20,986 nucleotides of DNA, from assembly GCA_002179805.1 (NCBI GenBank), contig NAVB01000737.1, positions 1-20,986 on the forward strand. The letters are read 5' to 3'. The stretch is from Acanthamoeba lenticulata. Its lineage: Eukaryota; Discosea; Longamoebia; Acanthamoebidae. Numbering within the stretch: position 1 is the stretch's first letter; the number at the start of each line of letters is the position of its first letter. Shown here one piece after another: positions 1 through 10,313 of this stretch. The notes below the pieces were generated by a model. It ran no database searches. It saw nothing but the letters and a program-made list of their open reading frames with translations, and was not told the origin of the DNA. Position numbers and translations under genes: made by a program.

Positions 1-27
1 GATTTATTCTTTTTCTTAATTTTGCAG

Positions 28-351
28 AAGGCGAGGCGTGCCCGGCTGGGTGTGGACGAGAAGCCCGCCCACGCGACGATGCGCGAAACGCTGGAGGAGC
101 TGCTCGATGCCGCCGACGCCAGCAGCCGGCAAGGCAAGTCTCGCGCCCGTCGGCATCGAGGCGGCGATGACGAAGAGATGGACGAAGACCATGATGTCAC
201 GGGTCGTCCACCAGCAGTGACCGTGCCGCTGGTGTCCGCCGAGCGCACCCTCTGGCCGCCTTACGTGGAGCTCCTCGTGCGCGCCGGCGTTGCGCAGAAG
301 CACCCGCGAGACGCGTCGCTTCTGCACCTCCGCCACTTCACCGCCTCTTAA
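28..351 (+). CDS. CENPK: CENP-K-like kinetochore protein, C-terminal exon (partial)
   Basis: The window opens in an intron ending TTTTGCAG at base 27. The exon that follows is open in phase 0 for 107 residues, then stops at TAA. A helical, charged segment (TMRETLEELLDAA) is followed by an Arg/Asp/Glu-rich linker. The end carries LWPPYVELLVRAGVAQKHPRD, then LLHLRHF. From family knowledge, vertebrate CENP-K ends in a closely similar block: a Trp-Pro-Pro-Tyr-Val/Ile-Glu-Leu-Leu motif, then Gly, an aliphatic residue, Ala and a His-Pro-Glu-Asp stretch. CENP-K belongs to the inner-kinetochore CCAN complex (CENP-H/I/K/M) that links centromeric chromatin to the outer kinetochore. The N-terminal coiled coil lies outside the window. 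The assignment rests on this C-terminal block only, but the block is distinctive. No intron is needed before the stop. Confidence 0.72.
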   Translation, partial: KARRARLGVDEKPAHATMRETLEELLDAADASSRQGKSRARRHRGGDDEEMDEDHDVTGRPPAVTVPLVSAERTLWPPYVELLVRAGVAQKHPRDASLLHLRHFTAS

Positions 352-687
352 TGTTTGTTAAAATAAAAAAAAAAGCAAAAAGAAAATACTATCATTATTT
401 CAACAATAATGTTCCACATATTTAAATTTTATTTTAATTAAAATATTAAATTTTTTTTTGTAGTTGCGCCGCGGCTCGCTTGGCGGTCAAGACCAGCAGT
501 TGAGCTCCTACGCGAGTGCGACAAGATACCGGAGTGGATGCTAGACATGGAATGACCATGTTCTGCTAAGCTGCATGCATGTTCAAGTGATGATGTGCTT
601 TTATTGATGGGTTTTTGTGTGCTGTACAAGGTTGTCTTCTCATCAGAATCGTGACGCATCCTCGTTAACTCGAGGGTGACTGGCCGG
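352..687. other. 3' flank between convergent genes, with a possible UTR exon
   Basis: The first part (352-463) is very AT-rich and ends in a poly-T tract plus TAG, which looks like an intron 3' end. Bases 464-556 then turn GC-rich and stay open in one frame up to TGA, encoding about 30 residues that end in KIPEWMLDMEW. I see no donor in the preceding CENP-K-like exon that would join it before the TAA. It is therefore either a spliced 3' UTR segment, an exon of an alternative transcript, or chance. No other gene is visible. The stretch separates the CENP-K-like gene (+) from the coiled-coil gene (-). Confidence 0.3.
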
Positions 688-1475
688 TCAGGCGACCTGC
701 CCCTGGCGCTCCATCTCGGCCAGCTGAAGGAGGAGCTCGCCTGACTGGCTCAGCGGGATGTAAGTCGTCATCGCTCGGCGACCTCTCGTGGGGAAGGCCG
801 GCAGCGGCTTCACCACGCCAGCATGAGCCGGGTCGGCAGGTGCGGCTGGGTCAGCAGATGCGGCGACCTCCACGGCCTCGATGTTGCTCTCGCTCAGATG
901 GTGCGTGTGATGATGCTGGTGTTCCTCCATCTGGTCGGAGCTGCACGCGATGGTGGAGGCCGAGCGAGGGAGGGACGGCGGCTTCTTGGCCGGCGGATGC
1001 GGGGTCGCCCGAGCAGGCACCTTGGCCGTGTGGCCGCCCAGGGCCAGCAGCTGTTGACCCTGTTGACGGAGGAGCTGGGCGGCCGCACGCCGCTTGTCGC
1101 TCCGGCGAAGCTCCTTGGCCTCGCGCTCTGCCTCCTGTCGCCTCTCAATCGTTTCGACTCGACTTTCAATCTACAGAAGTTGCGAGTAGAGAGCAAGAAG
1201 AGAAGGATGTTTGTTAGTCATGGTTCAAAAGGAGAAGTTTAACCTTGACGTGTAGAGCAAAGAGTGAAAAAGACAGCACACACCTGGTAGAGCTTGACCA
1301 TGACGTCCTCGAGCATAGTGCCAAGCGAGGTCGAGGGTCCAGCAGGCTCAGGGGCGGTCAGGGTCGCTTCTGCAACACGTTCCGCGAGTGCATCTAGTCT
1401 CTTCTCAAGCCGCGCCAGCACAGCCATCACAGCACTTGTAACTGGGTTGTTGTCGTTGGAATCATGCAAGTCCAT
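688..1475 (-). CDS. hypothetical coiled-coil protein, two exons
   Basis: Exon 1 is 1475-1284 and exon 2 is 1170-688, joined in phase 0 by a GTGTGTG...CTGTAG intron of 113 nt. The product is about 224 aa. I chose the Met at 1475 (MDLHDSND) because the open frame upstream is AT-rich, Phe/Cys-rich and looks non-coding. Residues about 15-110 are heptad-like and charged: LARLEKRLDALAERV, then after the junction IESRVETIERRQEAEREAKELRR. This predicts a coiled coil that continues across the splice site, which supports the junction. The middle is Pro/His/Ala-rich and looks disordered. A short C-terminal helix (ELLLQLAEMERQ) ends the protein. There is no signal peptide or membrane segment. I do not recognise the family, so only an oligomerising or scaffold role can be guessed. 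Confidence 0.7.
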
Positions 1476-1994
1476 TGTTTGTTTCTCTGCTCCTTTATGT
1501 TGGTTCTCTTTGTTGAAAAGAACGGCAAGGGTTGCTCTGGTGCTGGATAACGAAGAGATGAAGGAATGGCAAAAATTATAATTTGATTTTTTTACGCAAA
1601 CAAAAAATGTCAGGAATTTAAAATCACGACGCATCGCTATTTGAAGTATGCAGTTGAGCTTACAAATACAAAAATAGAAAACTTGTATTTTATCCATGTT
1701 AGGCTACAATAAGTAAGTTTTGTTTTTTATATGTCACAATCAACATTTTTTTATTTTGTACACTATTTTTGATTTGCTTATTATTGCACAAACCAAAGGC
1801 TTTTTGTGTGTTGTTAAACGGACAATGGTAGAGAAAAAAAGGAAACATAAAGAAAAAGACGAGTTGGATGAAAGGTCGCCTGTATTTCGCTAGGCATGCT
1901 TTGGTCCTGTTAAGTCGACAGGAAAAGCAAACATAAGACGGAAGAGGACTGCACAGGTTCAGCGCAAGCACAGAGTACATAAACAACCACAAGT
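1476..1994. promoter_or_regulatory. shared upstream region of two divergent genes
   Basis: These 519 bases lie between the start codons of the coiled-coil gene (-) and the small charged-protein gene (+). Most of it, about 1570-1870, is AT-rich with no plausible coding signal. The open frames that cross it are low-complexity Phe/Asn/Lys translations. Both promoters must lie here if the start codons are right. I see no distinct core element. Confidence 0.45.
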
Positions 1995-2437
1995 ATGTCA
2001 GCCGATAAGAAGGAAGCGATGGCGTTTGATGTGGATATTGGTACCGGACACGCCAAGGGCAACGTCCTCGACCAGAAGATGCGACAACACTTGGAGCAGG
2101 AGGCCAAAATGGTACGTTTCCCGTCCGCCGGCCTTGGCCAGGACGTGAAGCAAGAACGCAAGCAAGGCCCTGCTCTGACCTCGCTCGATGATTTCTGCAG
2201 TTTGGAGCCCAGCAGCATGACTTGGAGGAAGCTGGGAAGAGGCGAGAGAAGATCCTCGAAGAGCGCAAAGAGAAGGTGCTACGAAGCCCCCCTCTCAGGA
2301 GGCCAAATGCTGAAGTTGCTTGTTCTATCGTGTAGGCACACCACGAGGTCGAGCACGCGAAGGAGGTTGCCGCTAAGGTGAGAGAGCAGAAGGGCTACGT
2401 CGACCAAAGGGCGGGCAAGAGCGAGTACAGCAGCTGA
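1995..2437 (+). CDS. small highly charged helical protein, three exons
   Basis: The exons are 1995-2111, 2201-2275 and 2336-2437, all joined in phase 0 by GTACGT...CTGCAG (89 nt) and GTGCTA...TGTAG (60 nt) introns. The product is 97 aa. Residues 1-25 (MSADKKEAMAFDVDIGTGHA) look flexible. From about residue 26 to 85 the protein is rich in Lys, Glu, Arg, Gln and His with helix-forming periodicity (MRQHLEQEAKM, RREKILEERKEK, VEHAKEVAAKVREQK). The C-terminus is short and polar (GKSEYSS). It has no Cys, membrane segment or signal peptide. The three exons keep one compositional character, which supports the model. I do not recognise a family. A long amphipathic helix or a small regulatory or structural protein is the most that can be inferred. 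Confidence 0.72.
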
Positions 2438-2551
2438 AGCGCCTCTCTAGCTCCATCCCGCAGAATGGGACAACTGCCCAGTTGGTGGTGAGAAGATGAA
2501 GTTTCATGTCCTTCAGGCGGGTGTCGTTTTTGTTGACCTTTCTGCGGTCTA
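2438..2551. other. short 3' intergenic spacer between convergent genes
   Basis: The spacer lies between the stop of the small charged-protein gene (+) and the stop of the agarase-like gene (-). The 3' UTRs of the two convergent genes must share or overlap in these 114 bases. No hairpin or further gene was noticed. Confidence 0.5.
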
Positions 2552-5500
2552 CTAAGAACAATAAGAGTACATGCCCAGCAGCGAGCTGACCAGGCCCAGA
2601 AGAAGGGAGACGGGCGAGGCTGACAGCTGCCTGCTCGCTGCGCTGTGGTGGTCGTCGTCTCCACCTCCACCTCCGCCACCATCGTCACTTCCAGGGCAGT
2701 CGTTGGTGCCCTCTACGCGGTAGTAGACCGACTTGACGTAGACAGCGTCGTTCACGGCGGGCGCCGCGGTGGTGGTCCCGATGTAGAAGAAGAGGGCCAT
2801 GGTGGTGTTGGGCAGACCCACCGTGGCTGTGGTCTCGTTGTACAGCGCCAGTAGCTCGCCGTCGGCGTAGAGGGCAAAGAAGGCGGGCGTGTAGTGGATC
2901 GAGTAGTTGTGGAAGCCACCGTCCGTGTTGGAGAAGGGCAAAGCGGCCCACTTGCTGGCACCGCTCGCGCCCGCGTGCTTGTAGGCCAAGAGGGCGCGCG
3001 AGTCGTTGCTCGCGATGCGGAAGTTGATGAGGTCTTGGCTGGTCGAGCTGTGCAGCTCAAAGTAGATGTTGAAGCCTGTCGTGGCGGGGACCTGGACCAG
3101 GGCCGAGTAGAACCCATAGCCAAAGCCGGTGGACTGCGACACGACGCTGCCCACCGAGAAGGTGTTGCTGCTCCCCGGCGAGGAGCCGCAGGGCGAGCCA
3201 TAGCTGCAGGAGGCGATGGCCAGCTTGAGCCAGCCCTCCTCGGTGACCGACACCCGCGAGGCCGCAAAGACTTGCGTCGCCCAAGTGGTCGTGTAGGCCT
3301 TCCACACGTTCGTGTCCAGCGCTGCGCCGAACGAGTTGATCGTGATTTGGGCTGCGCGTGTAGACGAGTGTGCCAAGGTCAGTCGGTTAGATGAAGAGGA
3401 CGATGAAGAGGTTGGAGGGCGGGGACATGGCCCAACGTACAGTTGTCGGTCGAGCAGTCGAGCGAGGAAAAGCCCGGGTAGCACGTGCACAGGCCTGTCT
3501 GGTTGTTGCAGCAGCCGTTGCCCGAGCAGTCGTTGGGGCATGTCAGCACGCCTGGCGAACCAATCTTGTTAACCACAACAATGACAATGACACACGCCAT
3601 CATTCGCCACTCTGGAGAGACTCGACGTACTGAGGCACATGGCCGAGGGCAAGCCCGAGGGCGAGCTCTCGTGTACATCGGCGAGCGTCGGGTTGGTGGA
3701 CGTCACCTGGTCCGTTAGGCCCGTCCAGGTCGTGTCTACCAAGACCACAAGCCATCAGCAAACGAACCAGAGAAGACCAGTCTCGCCGGCCGAGGTACCG
3801 TTGTTGCTGACGAGGCCCATGTTGCTGTCCTCGCCGTCGCCGTCGCGCCCGGCGGCCGGCTGGTCGAACCACTGGAACCAGAGGAGGCCCACGACGGCCG
3901 GGGACTTGGCCTGGAGCGTCGTGAAGTTGCGGTAGCCCGAGCCCCGGTCCTCCTGTGTCGGCACGAGGATGCCGCCGCCCTTGGTGTTGGGCAGCCCCGC
4001 GTCCTGTCGTTGTTGTTGTTGTTGTTGAGCGTCTCGCTTGCTGTTCATGATGAAGAAGCTGAACATACCTGGCCGCGGTAGCAAAACTCGGTGATCATGA
4101 AGGGCACCTTCTTGTCGATCTTCTCGTACCAGTTGGCCATCTTGCTCGTGGGCGGGCCGGAGCGCTCGGCGTAGCTCGGGTAGTAGTTGATCGAGATGGC
4201 GTCGTGGAAGTCGGCATTGCCGCGCAGCACTTGCATGCCAGGCACCGACATGAACTTGGCGCCGAGGAGCAAGTGGTGCGGGTCGTACTTTTTGATCACT
4301 ACAACAACAACGACATGTCACGACATCATCACCTTGACCAAGGCGATCGTTAATCGTTTGACAACAACCCGTACCTGTCCGGGTGACGTTAAAGTACTGC
4401 CTGGACACGATGTAGGTGAAGTCGTTCGAGTCGTTGGTGTGGGCCGTCGTCGTGGGCGGGATCGACTTGATGGTCTCGAAGCTGCCGTAGGACGCGTTCC
4501 AGGCCGCGTTGAGGTCGTCGACGGTGGCGTAGCGCTCCTTGAGAAAGGAGACCGCGCGCTGGTTGCCGTGGGCCGTGCTGTTGAGGCTGATGAGGAACTG
4601 GTCCAGCATCGTGCCGGGCACGCGCGTCTCGCCTCCGCCGCCGATCGGGCCCCAGTACAGCTGCCATTCCATCGTCATCATCATCATCATCATGAACAAG
4701 AAGGTCCAACAAACAAGAAAGAACAAGCCAGAGATGATGGTGATGGCGAGGCTTTACCTCGTTGTCGGTGAAGTAGCCGAGGAGGGTCGGGTCGTTGCGC
4801 AGCGGCGTGCAGATCGAGGCGGCGATCTTGCGGGCGCTCTCCTCCCAGGCCGGGTCGAACACGTCCGGGAAGAGGCCTTTGGCAAAGGAGGAGCTGTAGC
4901 CCGTGCCCAGGTTGAGCATCTTGGTCCAGGGCATGCCCATGGCGGCCACGCTGTCGCTCGACCACGGGCCGATGGTGTTCATGTTCCACGACGCGAGGCG
5001 GTCCACGGCCGATTCGGCCCAGGCCGTCTGGTTGCTGTTGAACTTGGCCTTGACCGCGTCGTTGTACGGGTTTGTCTCTGTTTTTTATAATATTAATTTT
5101 GTTTCATTAAAATTGTCATTGGTGCGTTTTATCTCGGCTTTCGGATTTGTTGTGGCTGCAGCTCATGTAGCGAATCGTCGAATGGGGCTTGAGAGCGAGC
5201 GAACAACTTCGCAAGAATGAAGGTAACGAAAGACGGCTGAACGAGGGGGAGGACGTACTGTTCCTCGACGTGTTGCCATTGTAGGTAACGACCGAGGTGC
5301 CCACCGCGTAGAACGGATTTCCGTTCGGGTCGACGAACCACCAGACGCCCGTAGACGACTGGGCCATGGAGAAGAAGCACTTGCTTGCGTAGCCATTGTC
5401 CACGCTGGCCTCTGGGAACCAGAGATCGATCGGGCTCGAGTGAGTAAAACGCTTCTCAACAATTTTGCCAGACGAACAGCACGCACCTGCCGAGGCAAAG

Positions 5501-5553
5501 AGGACGACAGCCAGGAGCAGAAAGCTGAGGGTCACGGCGCTCCAGGGCGCCAT
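2552..5553 (-). CDS. secreted agarase-like clan GH-A hydrolase with EGF-like and GH16-like modules, probable GPI anchor
   Basis: There are eight exons: 5553-5259, 5077-4758, 4660-4375, 4298-4069, 4003-3799, 3735-3631, 3551-3441 and 3351-2552. All phases match and give 783 aa. Residues 1-24 form a signal peptide (VTLSFLLLAVVLFASAGA). Residues about 50-450 resemble beta-agarase-like GH-A/GH42-type enzymes: WWFVDPNGNPFYAVG, LLGYFTDNE (candidate acid/base E205), LYWGPI, KYDPHHLLLGAKF, FMITEF (candidate nucleophile E371), QEDRGSGYRNF and FQWFDQPA. Residues 485-517 hold seven Cys in an EGF-like pattern. Residues 518-745 resemble a GH16/laminarinase-type beta-sandwich, but the usual acidic catalytic motif is absent. 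An Asp/Gly-rich linker and a hydrophobic tail (SPVSLLLGLVSSLLG) suggest GPI anchoring. Several NxS/T sites fit secretion. A 75-nt GTGCGT...CCCAG segment in exon 1 could be an extra intron. The likely role is degradation of algal or bacterial polysaccharide at the cell surface; the substrate is not known. Confidence 0.85.
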
Positions 5554-6110
5554 GGTTCGTTGTGTGTTGTGTTGTGGTGTGGATAGGGAGAAGGCGAAGC
5601 GCAGGGGGAAGGGTTCAAGTAGCTTTTTTGCCAACCAATGGCAACGGGCTACGAGCAACTGCGCAACCGGGTTGCGGATGCTCGTAGAAGGTGGATCGTC
5701 CAGTACTTGTGCGTAGTGCTCGCCCGCAAACATCCCAGTGGCTGAACGTGGGGGACTGTTGTTGGCCAACCGAACCGATATTGCTTCTGTCTATTAAAAC
5801 AGTCTCCCGATGGACCACACAGGCGGGAACTCCGCTGCCGAATCGTTCGCGTCCTCATTCTAGACTCGCAAGAGTCGCGCCACGCAGCGCCTGCCAAGTC
5901 CATGGCGCGTGCCCGACTTTGCGGCTGCTCGTCACATCTCCTCCTTTGTTTGCTTGCTTCGCCTTAGCCTCAGCCCAGCCGTCAAGCAGCTGGTGATGCT
6001 TCTGAATAAAAGATTTAAAAGCCATTTTTTGTTTTTTGTTCTTGTTTTTTTTTTGTTTTTTTGGTTTTGTTCACGTTTTTTAATTCATGCAAGAAGGAAA
6101 GGCTGGACAA
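5554..6110. promoter_or_regulatory. upstream region of the secreted hydrolase and 3' flank of proteasome alpha5
   Basis: No gene is recognised in these 557 bases. The part next to 5553 must hold the promoter and 5' UTR of the minus-strand hydrolase gene. The part next to 6110 is the 3' flank of the proteasome gene and is T-rich on the plus strand (about 6003-6082). Open frames across the middle have no recognisable motif and no consistent splice structure. Confidence 0.4.
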
Positions 6111-7311
<1,201 letters not shown>

Positions 7312-7505
7312 GGTGTTCTGCTAGTGGTGGCAAGCGATGGGTGGATTAGATCTGGTGTGCGTGTCGGCAGCCCAACACCAAACAAACAAATCCACCCACG
7401 CCTTTGCTGGCGTGTTGTTTGGCTGTCAATGCCGGTTTTCCGTGTTCGGTCCCAAAAAAAACAATTTTCAATTTGACGGTGCGTGGGACCCATAATCTAC
7501 AACAG
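7312..7505. promoter_or_regulatory. spacer between divergent PSMA5 and tRNA-Ser
   Basis: These 194 bases separate the start codon of PSMA5 (-) from the 5' end of the tRNA gene (+). A Pol II promoter for PSMA5 and the upstream flank of a Pol III gene must both lie here. A run of eight A (7454-7461) is present. No clear TATA element was identified. Confidence 0.4.
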
Positions 7506-7587
7506 GACGTTGTGGCCGAGTGGTTAAGGTGCCTCGCTGCTAACGAGGTGGGGTTTCCCCGCGCAGGTTCGAATCCTGCCAACGTCG
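7506..7587 (+). tRNA. tRNA-Ser (anticodon GCT)
   Basis: This is an 82-nt cloverleaf. The seven-base acceptor stem pairs GACGTTG with CAACGTC, followed by discriminator G. Box A is TGGCCGAGTGG. The anticodon stem pairs CCTCG with CGAGG around loop CTGCTAA, giving anticodon GCT (7539-7541). A long variable arm (GGGG TTT CCCC) marks a class II tRNA, as expected for serine. Box B is GGTTCGAATCC in the T arm. It decodes AGC and AGT. There is no intron, and CCA is not encoded. Confidence 0.97.
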
Positions 7588-7593
7588 ATCCTA

Positions 7594-7597
7594 TTTT
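7594..7597 (+). terminator. Pol III termination tract after tRNA-Ser
   Basis: A TTTT run starts seven bases after the mature 3' end of the tRNA. Four or more T residues on the non-template strand are the usual RNA polymerase III stop signal. Confidence 0.7.
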
Positions 7598-8406
7598 GTT
7601 GTTACGTATCGATTGGAGAAGGTGAAGCACGTACCCTTGGGCTTGTGCTCAGGAGACCATGTTGTTCCCTCGTGCGTCCTATTTTATGGCATCAAGCATT
7701 TATTTTTCTCCAGAGGAGGGGCGATGTAACGAACCTTAATACCTGTGGGCCAAGGGCACACGGCTCGCCAGCGGAGGACGAACCAGGCGCAACGACGCAA
7801 ACAAACACACGCGCGCAGATCCGCTGCTGTGTGCTCTGCTCTTCCAGCCCCGTTCTTCATTATCACCAGCATGCCGCTGTGCTCCTTCCCTTCACTACCG
7901 GTAGGGCACGTGCTGCTGCTGCTGTCCTTTCCCATCTCCTCCCTGTTTGGTTTCTCTTGAATGGGGCTGCTGTTCCTGATGACTGTTGTCCCCCGCTGTG
8001 TGGACTCTTCTACTTCTATAAATCTGGTCAATGCCTGGCATCTCTCTCTCGTCCAGGTGCGGGGGCTGCATTCTTCCGTTATCATCACCTCGTGTCTTCA
8101 TCACCACTGGCATCTGTCGCATGGCCGGACACGTTGCCAATTCCAAATGACGTTATCTCACTGCCACCCATTATGCATCACCATCAGGCGTCATCATCAT
8201 CATCGTCCATGAATTACCATTAATCCGGTTCACCATCACCAATCGCCATTGTCTGCAGTTGACTGTTCCACGCAGTCCATCATCTGTGCGCCCTGGCTCG
8301 TCCTCTTCGTGCTCTCCTCCATGTTCCTCCATGGCCGCGGCTTCTTCGTTGTTGTTTGTTCTCTCTTCCTCCTCGTCCGAGATTTTCCATCCACCTTCAG
8401 GATCCA
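7598..8406. other. gene-free stretch downstream of the RRM gene
   Basis: These roughly 800 bases lie between the tRNA terminator and the stop codon of the RRM gene (-). Some open frames exist on both strands. They are Ser/His/Leu-rich, contain no recognisable motif and do not assemble into a spliced gene. Composition is pyrimidine-rich on the plus strand, with a short CATCATCATCATCG microsatellite near 8192-8205. The left end may hold the RRM gene's 3' UTR. I see no further RNA gene. Confidence 0.4.
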
Positions 8407-10313
8407 TCACAGTCCATCCGATGCCAGGTCCCGCTTGTCCGCCGATGAAGAAGATGCTGAGCCTGAACCCCCAGAAGAAGAAGACGAAGACGAAGTCGGT
8501 CCCCGCTCGCGCTCATATCCGCCACCGCGTGAGCCCGACGACGACGAGGAGCCGTAGCCGTAGCCCGACGAGGACGAGGCCTCATGTTCCCGGTGGTGCT
8601 GCTGCTGGTGATGCGCCGCCGCTGCATCGTCGTCAGCGTAGCTCGTCGATCGCCGGTGGTCACGCACGTCGCCGCGCTCGCTGCGGTCCCGATGGTGGTG
8701 GTGGTCGTCGGCGTAGCCCGAGGCCCGCACGTCGCGCACATCGCGGACGTCGCGCTCCTCGTAGCCGCCGCGCGAGGGCCGGTGGTGGTCGACGTCGCCG
8801 TTGGCGCCGCGCGCGCTGTGGTGGTGTTGCGGCTGATGGTCGCGGTCGCGGTGGTCGTCGTAGACGCTGCCGCGCGGCGGGCGGTCGAGGTCGGCGTAGG
8901 GCGCCACGCGATCGCGCTCCGCCCGGACGTCGTCGTAGCGCGACGGCGCGCCGCCGACGCCGCCCACATAGTCGCGGTCGTCGTAGCCCGCCGGCGGGTA
9001 GCGGCTGCTGCCGCTGCCACCCTCGGCGTAGGACGACGAGGGCCCGCGGGTCACGCCGTAGCCCGACGAAGCCGACGAGGCCGACGATGACGACGGGTAG
9101 TCGTAGGGCCGCGCGCGGCGGCCGTAGGCCGAGTACTGCGGGCTCGGGCCGTAGCCTCCACGTCCGCCGCCACCGCCTCGCGGACCGTAGCCGCTGTCGA
9201 CTCCGCCGCCATAATAGTCCATCCTCGCGTCATAGCCGCCCCTGGCCACCAAAACTCAATAAATAATTCCCAAAAGAATGCCTTTTACATGTTAAAAAAA
9301 GGATGTGGTACCTGAGGGGAGCTGCGCCAGGGCCGCCGTAGGGGTCGTAGCCGCCGTAGCCACGAGGCGCGCCGCCGGCGGCGTAGGCGGAGGGCGGGGG
9401 CGGAGGACCGCCGCGTGGGCCGACGCCCATTCCGCCGCCACCATAGCCGCCACGCGGGCCGGCGCCCATCCCGCCGCCAGGATAGGCGCCCCGTGGAGGC
9501 ACGCTGCCACCACCGTAGCCCCCGCCAGGCCCGCGTGCGCTGCCGTAACCACCATAGCCGCCTGCGCTCTCGGGGTAGCCGCCCGCGCTCCGAGCATCGT
9601 AAGGCATTCTGTTGATGTTTTGTTTTGTGTCAATCAAGCAGATGTAGATGACAATGCTTTGATGAATGGGCCGAGTAGCAGGTACCTGTCATAGCCGCTT
9701 CTGTCGTAGCCACCCCGGTCGTAGCCTCCACGATCGCCGTAGCCCCCTCGCGGGTCGAAGCCCGCACGGTCGCCGTAGCCGCCTCGCGAATCGTAGTCGC
9801 GATCATAGTCCCGACCTTGATCGAGTTGCACAATGTTGGCAAATGGCGCAGAAGAAAGAGAAGAGGATCGTCGTTGGAGGTACCGTAGGGAGGATCACTT
9901 ACGCCCCGTCGCCCACCCTCGTGGGAACGTTCGTAGCCGGCGGCCCTGTGGGCGGCTCGATCCCTTTCCTGGCCATCGCGGTAGCGGTCGACGTAGAGGA
10001 AGCGGCCTTCGAGTTCAACACCGTGCATGCCCTTGTAGGCCGCCTGCGCATCGCTTTCATGGGAGTATAGCACTGTGCCGAAGCCTCGTGACCGTCCCGT
10101 AGCGATCTCCGTAATTACCTTGGCTTGATGGAGCAACAGTTTTGAAATCAAGTCGTGAGATGTTGCGGCCGTGGTGCACATCCATTTTTATCCGGTTCAT
10201 CTCATACCTTCTTCCACTTTGCCATACTTCTCAAAGGCTGCCCGCAGTGTCTCGCTTGTCGTGCTCCAGCTGAGACCTCCAACAAAGAGCTTTCTGTCAT
10301 TAACCACAGACAT
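8407..10313 (-). CDS. RRM RNA-binding protein with long Gly/Tyr/Arg/Ser-rich low-complexity tail
   Basis: There are five exons: 10313-10208, 10123-9884, 9815-9686, 9608-9312 and 9241-8407, all in phase, giving 535 aa. Residues about 7-85 are one RRM: RNP2 is LFVGGL (9-14), and RNP1 is RGFGTVLY (48-55), which lies just after the first splice junction. The segment then runs SHESDAQAAYKGMHGVELEGRF. Next come an Arg/Glu-rich linker, repeated RGGYGDR/GGYDR units (about 116-160), a Gly/Pro-rich block with GPRGGYGGGG repeats (about 165-258), and a longer Tyr/Asp/Arg/Ser/His-rich tail (about 259-535) with RDVRDVRDVR and poly-His/poly-Ser runs. The architecture is like Gly-rich hnRNP or cold-inducible RNA-binding proteins, but with a much longer tail. 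It probably binds mRNA and can be expected to form condensates. An unused strong GTAAGT donor lies 23 bases before the chosen end of exon 2. Confidence 0.9.

Noticed and set aside
1476..1697. N-terminal extension of the coiled-coil protein
   Set aside because: The extra frame is AT-rich with a Phe/Cys/Asn-rich translation typical of non-coding DNA. The GC-rich, helix-forming coding character begins around the Met at 1475.
2752..3394. Long antisense and alternate-frame open reading frames over the GH16-like module
   Set aside because: They are GC-driven shadows of exon 8 of the secreted hydrolase. Their translations are Arg/Ala/Pro-rich, with no start context or splicing.
8192..8205. CATCATCATCATCG tract as a possible tandem-repeat element or CRISPR-like array
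   Set aside because: It is a short simple microsatellite with no spacers. CRISPR arrays are not expected in a nuclear genome and none is present.
7645..8223. 192-codon plus-strand open frame in the gene-free stretch
   Set aside because: Its composition is Ser/His/Leu/Pro-rich without motifs. No splice signals extend it, and a minus-strand frame of similar quality overlaps it.
8259..9266. 335-codon plus-strand open frame rich in Arg/Pro/Ser
   Set aside because: It lies antisense to the RRM protein's low-complexity tail. The open frame follows from the repetitive GC-rich codons on the other strand, and it has no motif or splice context.
9878..9906. Alternative GTAAGT donor in exon 2 of the RRM gene
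   Set aside because: It matches the donor consensus better, but would end the exon in phase 0, whereas the next acceptor needs phase 1. The downstream site after CCCTACG restores YGRDYDR in frame.
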